This document shows, one piece after another, positions 22,036 through 34,254 of a stretch of 56,192 bases of DNA. Position 1 is the stretch's first letter. Each line of letters opens with the position of its first letter. The notes under the pieces are model-generated. The model was not told the origin of the DNA and did not search any database. It worked only from the letters and a program-made list of their open reading frames with translations. This stretch comes from Plasmopara viticola (lineage: Eukaryota > Oomycota > Peronosporomycetes > Peronosporales > Peronosporaceae): assembly GCA_001695595.3 (NCBI GenBank), contig MBPM02000226.1, positions 1-56,192 on the forward strand, read 5' to 3'. The translations under genes were made by a program, and so were the position numbers.

Positions 22036-22484
22036 ATTTTTTGTCCTTGACATGAGCCAGGATAGCTTGATTCTAGGACTGCCGTGGCTAGCCTTGAATG
22101 AATGGGCGGTGCACTATTATGTGTAACAGTCTTCCATATCTGCGCAACAAGGTTTTTGTGAGTCCCTGTTTTGCTCCCAGATCACCTGATAGAAATCCTG
22201 GGCACGTATAGGCTCAAAGTAAAAGTGAGAGGCATCAACAGCACTGATATCTCAATCAAGATAGACGTGGCGATATCTTTCAATCTTTCTTATCACTTTT
22301 GCTAGCCCCGCTAGCTACTGGTGACGCTAAAATGTGAGTTTCTAGCTTTATAGGCAAGTGACTCAATGCCATTAACTGCGAATAACAAAGTTCTGCAAAC
22401 ATGTAGCACAGGGTCGTAAGACACATTGAGAAACATTCTTCACAAGTGAACGGCAAAGTATTACCAAAATTTCTTTGTTATATT

Positions 22485-22534
22485 GCAAAATCAATTGGCG
22501 GATTTGTTTGCAAAATCAATTGGCGGATTTGTTT
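22485..22534. repeat. 25-bp tandem duplication
   Basis: A 25-base unit beginning GCAAAATCAATTGGCGG occurs twice back to back with no difference, so it arose recently. Confidence 0.85.
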
Positions 22535-24783
22535 CCGCGCTAGGCCTCGTTGATGAGATGAGAAGGGAAGGTCACACGGCGGCTGCTTGTGCCCGTAGCT
22601 ACCATCATAGAGGCTGAGGAACTGAGCACCCATTAACGTGTCAGTGATCCGACTCTGGAGATTGATACAGATAAAAGTTACAATTTGATGCTATTTTGGC
22701 AGCTCAAGATGCGCGCTGGTCGATCCGACTGCAAGCCTCATGTGTACATTTAAATTCTTAGCAACTCGAGCTGCCGGATGCTGAATATAGGAACCGGCAC
22801 TTTTGATGTGCAGCTACTTAATTAAATGTGTTTGAAGGTGTCTATCTCTATCTCAAGGGCAAGAGTCACCCGATGAAGCCTAGGCCTGACAACCGGTGAA
22901 GACTTATGAAAAAGGCTAAAGCGCGCACACACGATTCTACAGGAGCTACTGCTTTTCACGAAGAAGGCAAAGGCCAAGGTTGAGGCGGCCTTTTTCGGTG
23001 CTCCTTGACCACCTTGATGAGCGGCAACTTCGTTGCGGACAAGAGAGGTATTCTCATTTGCCTTATCAATTAAAGTAGGTATTCTCTTCACATGACTCGC
23101 AAAGACATTGGAAAAGTTTGGTCTGACTCTATTAAGGTCGTTGCGATCTAGAAGCAGAAGAAGTAGGCAGGTTGTATGTTTATCACAATCAATACGCCGC
23201 ACGTGTTAGTGCCCGTGGGTATCATTATACCGGGCGCTTGACTTCTAGGGGCTTGCGATGCCAAGTAATATCGTTTCGAAGCATCAAATGTGGTGCTACG
23301 AGTACGCGCATAGCCAGTGTAAGGTAGTGCTGGAGCAATTACCATTTCATCTGAAAAAACGTTGATAGATGCCACGATAGAAGTGCCATTGAAGAGCCCT
23401 CGCAGCTCGCGAAGCCACTGGGCGTACTGCTCAACACAACGGTTTGTACTGTCCGAGTGGTACTTAAACAAAATACTTTATCCTTCATCGTCAGACCCAA
23501 TACCCAGCCCTCTCTCGAAAGTGTGACTTACGTCAGTACCCTGTGGATAGCAAACTACGTTGCCCCCCGCCCAATGCGCTTGCTAATGTAACCACTGAAC
23601 CCACTCGAAAATTGTATTATATTTGACTTCGCCATTTTCGTCCCAGTCCGTCCAGTGTAAAAAAGCGTCTTGAATCATTTTTTTCTTTGAAAACCATGCC
23701 TTTTATAATCAGAAAAGTTGCAGTCTTACATTAGTTTAATTGCCTCAGGGCAGCATCCCCAGGCGATAAAATTAATGAGACTCTGTTTAATTCAGCTGAG
23801 GCTACTTTGCAAATCTAGTAGGCAGAGAGCAAGGCGAGTATCTTCCAAAGCTGTAGATCACCGAGCGAGAGCGCATATCTTCCTCGTAGAAGCGCCTCCA
23901 GTCTTTTTTGCTATAGAGGCTCTTTGACAGCCAAGCTTTATGAGACCCGTTAGGTGTAGCCTTTGCAGACGCAGCCTTACTACAGGCGCAATCTTCAATG
24001 GTGCGATCTCAGGCACATAAGTGGCACCCGTGGAAGCCGAAGCAACCTTTCCTAGTTTTGGCTTAGGTCATCAATCAAAACTGAGCCGATTGGCGTCCTC
24101 GAGTGGTCTATTCTGGTCGGCAGACCGTTGTTTCGAAAGTCAAGAGTGGCATAGAGCACCCATTTTTTTCCTGTTATGTCTTGGTAAGGAGGACTGAATG
24201 GGGCATTTTACGCTCTTGTGGTTAAAGCTGGCTTTCTGTGCACTGGGGTGGACAACGGTCACCTACTGAAATGAATAGATTGACTTAATGCATGTACTGA
24301 ATTATAAAAAAGACGATCATGGCAAATTGTGTATAAAACCCACAAGTTGCTAAACTGCCCCTTAACACCGAAAGGAGGGACCAGTTGGACTGTATTGGAC
24401 AAGCGAGGCAAAGAAACACTTCATGGATTTGCTCCCATGCATGAGCTAAGGTGTGGGACGTCAATGCCATTACGCCGACACCATCATGTATGGCTAAGGC
24501 CTCGAGCGTCCAGTAAGTGAGCAAGCGATAGAAGAAGAAAAAAAAAAACTTGGTTGTGGAACATCGCCACGGCGGAGTACCGTAAACCATGACGTCTGTA
24601 TCTCACGTTACAGTAGAAAATCATGTTTTCATTCGCGGGTCGCGGTCCCACCGCCCGTAATCCGTAATTGGACAAAAAAAGCGGTCGCTCACTGGAAGCC
24701 ACGGCGCCCGTATCACTTTCCGTTCTGCCACGCCAGCTGCCCCGTTGCCTCGTTGCCTCGTTGCCTTGTTGCCGTTCACGTCC

Positions 24784-25410
24784 ATGTCGCGCGTCCAGTC
24801 CTCTGCATCGGAACTATCCGACGGCACGCTCGTGAAGGAAGTCGCGCCGTTTCTCAAGAGCTTGCGTCGGATGCTGGACGTTGAAAGTCCCCGCATCTTG
24901 CGCTGGACGCCGGACGGCCATGCGTTTGAGATATACGACATGGGGGCCATGACGAGCTACATCTTGCCCAAGTACTTTAAACACTGCAAGTACGCGAGCT
25001 TCCAGCGACAACTCAATTACTTTCACTTTCGCAAGTGGACAAAGTCGCGGGCCGTCGTCTGCACGTTCTCGAATCAATTTTTCAGCGCGACCACCCGGCC
25101 TTGACGTGGCGCATTACCCGAAAGCGTGCCTTGTCGCCGGCGAAAAGCGCGCTCAAGATGCCGCTCGAGCTGCTGGCGTTGGCGCCGCCCGACGGCCCGT
25201 GTGCCAAGCAGTGCCATCCCCGAGTGACCGTGGAGGTCGTGCGGCGCTTTTAAAGGCCATCGCGCGGACGACGACGCGCCGTTGGCGTGGATTGACGTCC
25301 TGTACCCCGAGCTCGACCTCGATCTGCTCGAGATCGAGGCACCCGTGGCCATTGACCGCACCTTGTCTGCGTCGACGCTGCTCTCACTTCAAGTTGCTCC
25401 AATTATTTAA
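24784..25410 (+). pseudogene. Heat-shock-factor family protein, frameshifted
   Basis: HSF proteins bind heat-shock elements and regulate stress genes in the nucleus. From the ATG at 24784, residues from about 18 to 95 form a recognisable HSF DNA-binding domain: a helix with PFLKSLRRML, then ILRWTPDGHAFEI, then ILPKYFKHCKYASFQRQLN (recognition helix) and YFHFRKW. Near 25080 a run of five T bases, where six would keep frame, shifts into a second frame (QRDHPALTWRITRK). Another shift before about 25255 leads to a third frame ending at 25410. The short-homopolymer indels could be sequencing errors or real decay. The segment is clearly G+C-richer than the flanks. Confidence 0.8.
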
Positions 25411-26325
25411 CGGCTCCCCGGGGGCCCGATCCCGTTTTTATTCCTCTCGACTACTCCAGCCGGCCTCTTGCCACTTGGTACCCTACGTCTTGTAGCTAGG
25501 CGTCTCTTTGCATGTGTAATGTACAAAACACGGATACTTTTTTTTCCATGGAGTTATAAACATCTATCGATTCTTTGGTCACAAGAGTCGAGTCGACGCA
25601 CTGTACAACAGATGATTGGCCCGTAGAGAAAAAAACACCAAGAGTTATTGTGCCCCTCTCGCTGACCGTCTATGGGCTCAAAGTACTTTTCGATCTTCCC
25701 ACCTGGCTGTATATGTACCGGACCGGCTCTGACTTGTCATATTTAGGTCCATCATCTCAGCTTTTTGCGCTTTGTCTCACAATCGTGTAGCCGCAAATCA
25801 ACCTTTGCAGGCAAAAGAGGAAGACGGTTGATCGGCTCCTTTTTTTGTTTTGAAGTCATAGTTTTATTTCTTGCAATATGCTGACAATGGTATGCAAAAT
25901 CCAAAGCTTTTTGGGCGGGCAAAAGCAAAAGCATAGCGAAGTGATGTAAGCTATAATAGAGTAACCCTTTTGAATCGTTGGAAAGCATAAACGAGCAGAT
26001 AGTTTGTAAAAAGTACCACCGCGAACAGAATCGATGGGAGGATATTAAGTACAAACACCCCTACCCGCAGTGCCTTATCGGAGGCTAAGCAATATAGTAC
26101 CATGATGGATGTATAAGGAAAAGACCAAAGATTAATCCAGGGCGCAAATTATCAGGCCATCCGCATCCTACTTAACACGCGGCCAGCTCACTTGCCGACT
26201 CAGTCGCCGCCATACTCAGAGGAAGGACGACCTCTAGTGTACCTATGAATCACATAAATCGTGGGCAACATTACGCCTGATTACGAGCGCAGCGGTGGGT
26301 ACTTAAGAATGAAAGAAAAAGCGGC

Positions 26326-26514
26326 TCTCCCCAGCTAAATCTCTATCCTATATAAGAACTACCCTCTAAACCCATCATCCTTAACCCACAGACAAATCAT
26401 CAACCCAATTACCCGTAAGCATTAATCACATCCCTATATAAAAAACACACCTCTAAACCTTCCATCATTACCCTCACAGACACCGAAGGCACGAATGCCG
26501 CTCTAAGGTATATA
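26326..26514. repeat. Polinton end relic, MITE-like
   Basis: About 155 bp match the left TIR (equivalent to 5613-5772, including both TATA-like boxes). The sequence then jumps directly to the outer tip found at the right end: CCGAAGGCACGAATGCCGCT, then CTAAGGTATATAC. The interior of the element is gone and the left tip is missing or too diverged. It looks like a deletion derivative or an end-to-end repair product. Confidence 0.75.
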
Positions 26515-27722
26515 CTGAGGGGAAGAAGCGTTGCTCTCGACTGCACTTATATGTGTCCCCAGAACTCCAGTGACATAGTCCCACGGGCTTTTGGCCTAAT
26601 CAGAGCAAATTTTACACTTTTACGTCGTCCGCGATTAACCCCTCGAGCCAAAAGAGATGTTCTGTGTTTTTTTTCATCAAATGTGGAAGCATTGCACTTC
26701 ATGAGCTTAACTGGGCTACCTGAGCCTGTACTGCAAGAGCCCTAGAGCATAGACTTTGCTCATACAGCTCGAGCGCCATAACGCGCCTCAGCTGCTTAGC
26801 AAGGAGCTACCTCAGACTTGTAAAATCTGGCAAGTCTTTATAGCAGTGCTCTGACGAATGCAAGGACGTGGTTTTACTTAACCTAGAGCCTTTGCAAGGG
26901 TTAAGGCGACAATTTACTCGCGTCCGTGAAGGATGGACAACAAATGATACTAGTTGACGGGATCGTACAGCGCCTTCCACGGAGAAGGCGTGCAGGATGA
27001 CTAACAATCTCTCGGTGAAGACCATTCACAATCCTAAGTCTCAAAGGGCATCAACATGTGCAAAAGATTGCAGTTTAAAGACAGGTTTTTCGAAAACAGA
27101 ACTTTTTGGTGTTAGTTCTACCAATAATCCTTTATTCGCGCCTGCAAAACGTGTATAGTATCCAAAATAGTAATGATTCTTTTATCGATATCACACGTAA
27201 ATGGTCACCGCGCCCTCGATTTCCAGCCAAGTACTGTGCTCATCATTGCGTGTGATACTGCTCAACAATCAGCGAATACTCAATAGCGCGATCTACAACT
27301 TTCTTTGCTTGCCTCTAGCTCCATGTTTCATCTAAGCTAGGTTTTAGAGCTCAATAACTCATTTAAGCTATGTCGATCTCCAAGTTAGGTCAAAATGTTG
27401 CTCCTATGCTTTCACTTTTTGAAAAAGCCACAAGTATTAGTTCCAGATTAGCGAGGCTGACTGACGGCAAGATCATGAATCTGACGGCTCTATTTCGTGC
27501 TTTATGCGCTCGACGGCTCGTCCTGCTGTTGCGTTGGACAATGGAGGCCCATCGAGTGGTCCTACGATCATAGGCGAGGGTTCATGAGCTCTCTGGGGGT
27601 CACATATCGGCAATACTAGATATACCATACACACGATTGGTGGATATTATGGCGCTATTTTATCCATGCGATGCGTCGTAGGATTCGTACTGCAAATGCT
27701 GGTTCGAAGGATATAAAAATGG

Positions 27723-27735
27723 TACAGGCAGAATG
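27723..27735. repeat. LINE target duplication, left
   Basis: TACAGGCAGAATG, repeated exactly at 28885-28897 on the other side of the LINE. Confidence 0.85.
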
Positions 27736-28884
27736 TTTTCGGAAAAGGTTGGGGTGACGCCCTCCTTCCAAGCGCGGGGGCTAAATGCTCGCGCGCTTCG
27801 GGCAGGTGCTCTCGGGCATCTGCAGGTCTCTAACGAGTCTCACCCTCGACGCGACGGTCTCCAGCACCAGGCCAAACCCCCTTCCACGCCCTTAACCGCG
27901 CCAACCGCATCCGGATTGGCTCCTTTAATGTGAATTCTCTAGGTTCGAAGCGCAAGAAGCACGAAACACTCTCCGAAGATCTCCGGCGCTACCGCGTCGA
28001 TGTCCTTGGCCTCCGAGAAACCAAGATCTACGACAGAGGTGAGCACCGCATTGATGACTTCCTTCTAACTCTGAAAAAAAAAAAACGAAGCCAAGACCGA
28101 AGTCACCGAAATCCGCCGCCACTGCAACCCGTCGGGCGCCACTCGACACGCCCGAGCCTGAGAAGAAACCTGGCGCCACACAAAGAAGCTCGGAACACTC
28201 CTCGGCGATATTGGAGATCTATCCCGACGCAAGTCCCTGGCCACCCTCGCGCTCCACCGCCTCTGGTCCGTCTGGCTCCGCCCCACGCTCATCTCACCCA
28301 AGACCGCATTCGATTGTACAACACCTACGTCCTGCCGATTCTGCTGTACAACTGGGCTCTTACCAAGTCAGAGCTCCACGGCCTCGAGAGTTTCCATCGC
28401 CGCCAGCTTCGCTACGCTCTTGGCTATCGCTACCCTCGACACATTTCGAATGCAAGACTCTACGACCTCTGTGATGAGCGGCCGCTGAGACTACGACTGA
28501 CACAAGCTCGCTGGCGCCTGTTTGGCCATGTACTTCGCCACAATCCCGACATTCCAGCTAACTTCCAGATGCGTGCCCACTTCTTCTCCACCGCAGCAAA
28601 ATGGCGCGGACGTCCCCGCACCACGCTCCCCTCAACACTCGACCACAACCTTGTTTCCCGTGGCTCCGGCGTTCGACTCCGGATAGCACAAGACCTCGAA
28701 GTGGTACGTACCCTTGCACAAGACCAAAAGAAATGGAAGACCCTCACGACCTCGGTGCTGGATGCACTGACCGCCGAACGAGACTCGACGTATGCGGACA
28801 CCACTCTATGCCGTGGACTAGCCAGACTGAGCCTAGCACGTGCATAACTTGGCAACGCGATAACGTAATACATTACATTACATT
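27736..28884 (+). mobile_element. Internally deleted non-LTR retrotransposon (LINE)
   Basis: Flanked by an exact 13-bp target duplication (TACAGGCAGAATG). The 5' part encodes the beginning of an endonuclease domain (IRIGSFNVNSLG-like text, then VDVLGLRETKIYD). After an A-rich run near 28072-28085 it jumps to the C-terminal end of a LINE polyprotein. The 3' end is a simple-repeat tail of ATTACATTACATT type. At 1.15 kb it lacks the reverse transcriptase core. Because the duplication is intact around this form, the deletion may predate insertion, with mobilisation by an intact relative. Confidence 0.82.
28211..28847 (+). pseudogene. LINE polyprotein C-terminal remnant
   Basis: The frame ending at 28847 has the usual LINE tail: TYVLPILLYNWAL, then FHRRQLRYALGYRYP, then LTQARWRLFGHVLRH, and a PAN...RGRPRTTLP section. 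These segments follow the RT domain in jockey- and Tad-like elements. The catalytic FADD-type region is missing, removed by the internal deletion near 28075. Confidence 0.78.
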
Positions 28885-28897
28885 TACAGGCAGAATG
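28885..28897. repeat. LINE target duplication, right
   Basis: Second exact copy of TACAGGCAGAATG. Confidence 0.85.
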
Positions 28898-29375
28898 CTC
28901 AGCATTTGCCTCATTGTCTGGATCGACTCAAATCTCACGCAAGCGATCCGATCAAACGCACTTACCTTTCTTGTCTGCAAAGTAAGGACCGAAAGGCCCG
29001 TCGTCGTCAGCCTCTCCGTTGCTGTGCGCGAAAGCGGAACCAGATGAGAGTGCTACACTTGAAAAATCTGTTTTTTTTTGTTGTTGCTCAATATGGCGCG
29101 ATATTATCCAATTCCGCCTTTTTGAAGGTTGGAAATGTGGCAGCCATGTCGGTAATGTACGACCTAACCCTTCGTCATACCGTACGTATTATGCCCATCT
29201 GTCCGTACAATGTCACGAGACTGTAAAAAAGCCGTTGATTGATTACGCAGCAAGCTGAGACCATCCAGCTGAGACCAAATGCGCAAGCAAATTTTTCACT
29301 TGATTTTGTCTGAAATTTTGCTCATTGCTTTCACGCAACCTCCTCACCTCTGCAGCGTTCGCCAATCAGCTCCAT

Positions 29376-30498
29376 CCACTGGAGCAACGATTACAGCAAC
29401 AAACCCTCTTGGTTGGCCGACAACGCGAAGTGGTGCAATTCTTTCTAAAATTCAACAACAAGGTACTGGTGGATACGTAGCTGGCGTTACTACCGCAGGA
29501 GGTGTTGCTGGTACGTGATATTATATGCTAAAGCTTCGTTTAGTTGATCTCCATCCAATCTTTAAGGAATTGGATCTTGTTGCGAACCCTCAAATCAAAT
29601 TAACGATGACTTTCAATACCGGCTTTGTTGATATCACAACTGCAACTGGTGATTTAATGAGCTTATCCTCTCTCTCCCTAAACGGTTGCTCGACGGTTCC
29701 AGTAATGGTATCAAGTGCGGCCCCAGGTAATCCAAATGCAGGGAAACTTACAACTGGCGGAGCTGGCTCACTTCGAGTAGCTTTCGGCGTTATGTCCAAC
29801 AACACTACACAGATCTCTACTTCTGGTCCAATCTTCCCATTTACAACGACTCGTTTATATATCCCTTTCTACGATATCGCTAATCAAAGTCAAATTGTTG
29901 CTAAACCTGTTAAGAAAGTCAATTATCTCGATTGCTACGCACAGTATTTCAAATCAAAAGCAGGTACTGGTCAACAAAACTCTCAGCAAAACGCTCCGTT
30001 TAGCTTTCAATTATCTTCAAGCTTAAAGAATATCAAATACATTGCTCTGATTCCATATAGTGAAACAAGCAGTGGTCATTTCGTAAGCGCAACGAATATC
30101 GAACAATTCCAATCCCCATTTGACAGTGCTCCATGGACTTGTCAGCCAGGAGCAAGCATTCGCAATTTCCAAGTAATGGTTGGCAATGAAAATGTATTCA
30201 ACAAAACGCATGATTCTCATTTGAATCGTTCCAAGACGAAGTCAAGAAGCTCGGAGCTATTAATGGATCGCTATCGCATGAGATTAGCAACGGATTATTT
30301 GATTCCTACAAATGGGATGTTGGTCAGCGTGTTCTAATTGCAGACTGCTCTCGATTGACGAATCCAGATGTGCCTCAATCTATCCTTGTCTCCGGCACCA
30401 ATACTTGCAGTCAAGGAATGAATTGTCTAATTCTCGTTGTTTACGGTCGATCTACGTCTATTGATCGTTTAACCAGTGAAGTGGTTGAATATGAGTAG
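29376..30498 (+). pseudogene. Major capsid protein, 5' truncated (copy 2)
   Basis: Matches 10631-11754 of the capsid gene with scattered differences. The first 217 or so codons are absent, replaced by unrelated DNA up to 29375. It also has a nonsense change at about 29517-29519 (TGG to TGA) and a one-base deletion near 30214. The normal stop is at 30496-30498. It cannot make capsid protein. Confidence 0.88.
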
Positions 30499-30794
30499 AT
30501 TGGAGCGAGCTCCAGAACCATTGGCTCGCGGAGTGAACTCCCTCGCCGTACGAACGAAGTTCGAATGGTCTTTGCCCGCCGAACAAGTTCGCCTGGTCTT
30601 CAGACCAGTCAGGCTATTGGTGTCCGTCAGCCGGCAAAAAAAAATCAAGTTTTTTTGTTGACATCCGAACGAAGTTCGAAAGGTCTTTGACATCCAAACG
30701 AAGTTCGAAAGGTCTTTGACATCCGAACGAAGTTCGAAAGGTCTTTGACCGTCGAACAAGTTCGAGCGGTCGTCAGACCGGAATCTATTGAGCT
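30499..30794. terminator. Hairpin-rich spacer with tandem units (copy 2)
   Basis: Counterpart of 11755-12069. It lacks the GGGCGCCC block but has three tandem units of about 29 bp built on CGAACGAAGTTCGAAAGG plus TCTTTGACATC (about 30660-30745). Copy 1 has a different arrangement, so the region expands and contracts between copies. Confidence 0.6.
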
Positions 30795-33470
30795 TTACTC
30801 AAAATTATGCTTCAGCTCCATCTCAAGTTGCTTCACTTGATTGAGTAATTTTTTTATCATGCAGAAGTTTATCGCTGTAATTTTACTATAATCAATGTTC
30901 ATCTGATATCCTTCTATGTCATCTTCATCCACTTTCTTCAAGTTTTCATTCGGTGTCATTGATAGTAAGTTTATGTATCCAGCTGCATACAATTCTTGAC
31001 TGATGAAACCAATCTTTGGGATAGTTTCATCTGATCCTTTGTATCGATATTCATAGATACTTAGATCATAGAATTTATCGCAATAAACAGTGTCTAATTG
31101 TTTAATAATGTCTTTGCAACGACGATCAGATGTACAGTAGATTGAACTGCATTGAATTGGTCCACCAAATGTAGCTGCAACACTTACTGTTACTGGACCT
31201 AATTGAGATGTCGTATATGCTGTACTACTACCTTGTGCATATAATTGTCCACCTACATTAAAAATTATTACTTACCGTTCCTGATACGCTTAACATAGCT
31301 GATGGAGAAGTAGTTCCAATTCCTAATCGACCATTTGTATCTAAAATCATCTTAGTTGAGTTATTGACTCCGAATCGCAAATCATTGTTAGTCAAATTGC
31401 CCATCCAAGTTGCATTAGTAGATGTTGTATTCGGTCCAGAGTTAATTTCAATACAAAAATCAATTGGCGATACATTATTTGATTGAAGGTCTAATACTTT
31501 CTGGTAGGAACCATCAACATAGTTTGCACTTCCAAAAGCAGTTACTGTAGCAGCAGCTATAGCATTAACTGCTAATGCTCCAGTTGATAACATTCTACAT
31601 GTTTCTGATACATTGTTTGTAGCAGATTGTGTTAAAAATACTAGGTCACCAGCAGCTGCAGCAGTACGTTGAGATAAAATTACACCATGAGGCATACCAT
31701 CTACATTACTATTTCTAAATGCAATCGCAGCTGAATTGTACTGTCCATTTGTATTTACTGTTGATAACATATTTAAGCCATAATTACTTGCATTAGTAGT
31801 GCCGGTAGGTTGGGTAGCATCTGATGATGTAAAATTAACTTTACCAACATTCGTTAAATTTCTACTTGCATCTAATACTAATGCTTTTGAAGCTTCTGCT
31901 GTTCCTGGGCCCATAGTTAAATCTAAGTAGTTAAGCTCTGCTGCATTTGATGTAATTAATGTACCACCAAGCTTTAACCCAACAATAGCTGCATTATGAT
32001 TTAAAATATCAATATTACCAACAGTATCACATTGCAATCGTCTTGTATTGTTTGAAGTTAAAAAGAAACTATGGTTTGTAAAAGAACCAATATCTTGAGC
32101 ACCACCACTATTTTGAATGGTTAAGCGAAAGGTACTCGTTGAGGTTGTATTACTGATTGAAAGTGGAGTAGTGCCATTTGTAATTGTCAATGACGTAGGT
32201 AGCGTTAAATCTCCTGTAGATGTAATATTTGGTTGAGCTGCTGTTTGTAAAGTTCCTGTAATAGAAGTAGCGCTTAATGATGAGATACCAGAGACAGCGC
32301 CCGTTGAGCTAATTGTCATTCTTCCTGTATTACTTGTTTGAAAGACTAAATTGTTTGCTGTAGATGTTCCAAAATAAGCATCCCCATTGTTAAAATGAAA
32401 CAGAGCACATGTTGAAGTCCCATTTATAGATCTAAACGATTGCCCATTAGCAGTTAAAGTAGCGGTTACTAATCCTGCCGTATTCAATGATGTTAATATT
32501 TGGTTGTGCTGCTGTTTGAAGTGTCCCAGTAATTGATGTAGCCGTAAGAGTCGCTAACGTTCCAATCGATGTAATATTTGGCTGAGCAGCTGTTTGAAGT
32601 GTTCCAGTAATTGATGTAGCCGTAAGAGTCGCTAAAGTTCCAATCGATGTAATATTGGGCTGAGCGGCTGTTTGAAGTGTTCCATATAAAGTTGAAGCGG
32701 ATATATTAGTAGCTGTCAATGTGTTATTAACAGCTACATTTCCATTCGTTAATACTGACATTTGCACAGATCCATTATTTGATGCAAAAGTCAATGGATG
32801 ATTTGAAAACGTTTGAAGACAACATTGAGTTCCATCGAACCACTGCTGATAAATAACTGTTCCATCAGTGATTTGATACAATGAGTTTGTTAATGCTGTC
32901 GATCCGATAATATCTAATTGTTTAGCCGGAGATGTGTTATTAATGCCTACGAAACCAGTGAATCCTATTGTTATTTTTCTATTTCCATTTGTTCTAAAAT
33001 GGAACTTATTCGCTGTTGTACTGCCAAATGTCTGATCTCCAGATACAGAATCAACAGATAATGAGCACGTGCTACTCGACAGGGAGTTATTACAAGTTAT
33101 AGGGGTAGATCCACTAATATTGAGTGTTGATGAAATTGTTCCCAGTGATGTAATGTTAGGCTGTGCAGCTGTTTGAAGAGTTCCTGTTAATTGTGATGCT
33201 GAGAGATTATTAATGTTCGCGATGTCTCTGGTAGAGTCAACCGCAATCAATTTCCCAGCGGAAGCTGTTCCTGGTGTAATACCCGACAGCACACTCAAAT
33301 CAATCATTGTCCATTTTGATAGATATTTCCAGTGATGTACAAATCCGAAGTGTAATTCACCCCATTTCTTTTGTTATATCGCAAATCGCCAATACTAATA
33401 GTCAAGTAATCAATGAGCCGATATAGTCTGATGGATTGTATAAGGATGGAATATAATTAGGTGGTAGCAT
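30795..33470 (-). pseudogene. Fibre-like protein with S74 domain (copy 2)
   Basis: Homologous along its full length to 12070-14763, from the start at 33470 to the S74 chaperone end at 30795. It is broken by an extra base near 31262, a 17-base deletion near 32490 in the GTLQTAAQPN repeat tract, and one-base deletions near 33308 and 33412. The Leu codon mutated to a stop in copy 1 is intact here. Confidence 0.82.
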
Positions 33471-33487
33471 TTTGTAAAACGATCCTT

Positions 33488-33498
33488 TATATAATATA
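33488..33498. promoter_or_regulatory. Shared divergent promoter (copy 2)
   Basis: TATATAATATA between the fibre start (33470) and the ATPase start (33521), identical to copy 1. Confidence 0.5.
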
Positions 33499-33520
33499 AC
33501 AGATAGATTTGTCATACAAG

Positions 33521-34188
33521 ATGAGTTCAATTCCTGATTTTGGTGGAATGCTCCCAAAGGAGTTTAAGAAGAAATCGTTCGGAGAAAATGAAAAGCTTGG
33601 TATTCAAAAGCTTTTTCGTTTAATAGTATTAGGTCCCAGCTTCTCTGGTAAATCAAATCTAGCTTTTCATATACTTAAAGAGTCTCCACACGTCTATAGT
33701 CACCTTCACGTCATAGCACGCAATCCTGACCAAGAGTTATACGATTACATCAAAGAAAAATTACAAGGTTTTGTAACTTTCTATGATCCGGATGCTCCTC
33801 CAAGTGTTGACGCCATCAAAGAGATTCCAAATGCTTTACAGCTTGTTATTATTGATGATTATTCCAACGATAAGAAGCTTCAGAGAGATTTGTTTAGTCA
33901 TTTCTTTACTCGAGGAAGACACAAAGGACTTTCAACAATCTTCATAGCTCATAGTTTTTTGCTACTGACAAGATGATTAGATCGAATTCTGAATACATCG
34001 CTATTCTAAACGCAAATTCAAAACGCGATCTACAGCTAATTTTGAAAGATTTCAATCTACCTGGAGTAAGTGAAGATGATATCTACAGGTATTACAAACA
34101 AGCAACATCTGAAAAGGGACAGATGTTGTTTATAGACTCTGTTAAGCAACAGATCCGGAAGAATTTTAAAGGTGAAGTTTTTAATTAA
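33521..34188 (+). pseudogene. A32-type packaging ATPase, frameshifted (copy 2)
   Basis: Same protein as 14814-15479. Walker A GPSFSGKS and Walker B LQLVIIDDY are intact. A one-base deletion near 33955 in HSYFATDK shifts the frame. The Gln codon that is a stop in copy 1 is intact, so the C-terminal tail can be read to the normal stop at 34186-34188. Confidence 0.82.
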
Positions 34189-34254
34189 TTTCTCTTATCG
34201 AATATAACCGTAAACAAAGTTTACTCGGCAACCTACAGATCAAATATTAGAACG

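Larger units (their letters stand above)
18629..24500 (-). pseudogene. Antisense coding fossil, family not recognised
   Basis: On the minus strand a series of stop-poor stretches runs in one direction. The clearest are about 23720-23150 (two in-frame stops in about 190 codons) and 21657-21043 (two in about 205). Others lie near 24210-24070, 22790-22440, 22230-22120, 20370-20110, 19360-19060 and 18950-18630. Composition is protein-like, for instance KWVLYATLDFRNNG, YIVASINVF-type strand segments, and Ala/Pro/Lys-rich linkers such as SKAAPATTMPVTKDESG (about 20510-20460). Beta-rich blocks separated by such linkers recall viral capsid polyproteins, but this is only an impression and no motif names a family. 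The limits are approximate. It is certainly not expressed as an intact protein. Confidence 0.4.
17538..29375. other. 11.8 kb of foreign DNA inside the Polinton locus
   Basis: Both edges are sharp. At 17537/17538 similarity to copy 2 ends in mid-gene, and at 29375/29376 the element resumes inside the capsid gene. Between them I find an antisense coding fossil (about 18.6-24.5 kb), a broken HSF gene (24.8-25.4 kb), a short relic of Polinton ends (26.3 kb) and a LINE (27.7-28.9 kb). I see nothing definable at 17538-18600, 25411-26325, 26515-27722 or 28898-29375. It may be host DNA trapped during rearrangement, or an assembly join. Confidence 0.75.

Noticed and set aside
24285..24590. Hydrophobic minus-strand frame with a run of Phe residues
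   Set aside because: The Phe run is just an A-tract read in antisense, and there is no membrane-protein pattern.
26200..26330. Possible second Copia RNase H fragment left of the TIR relic
   Set aside because: Only a short run (GAGCGCA context) resembles the Copia sequence at 43165. Too little to claim.
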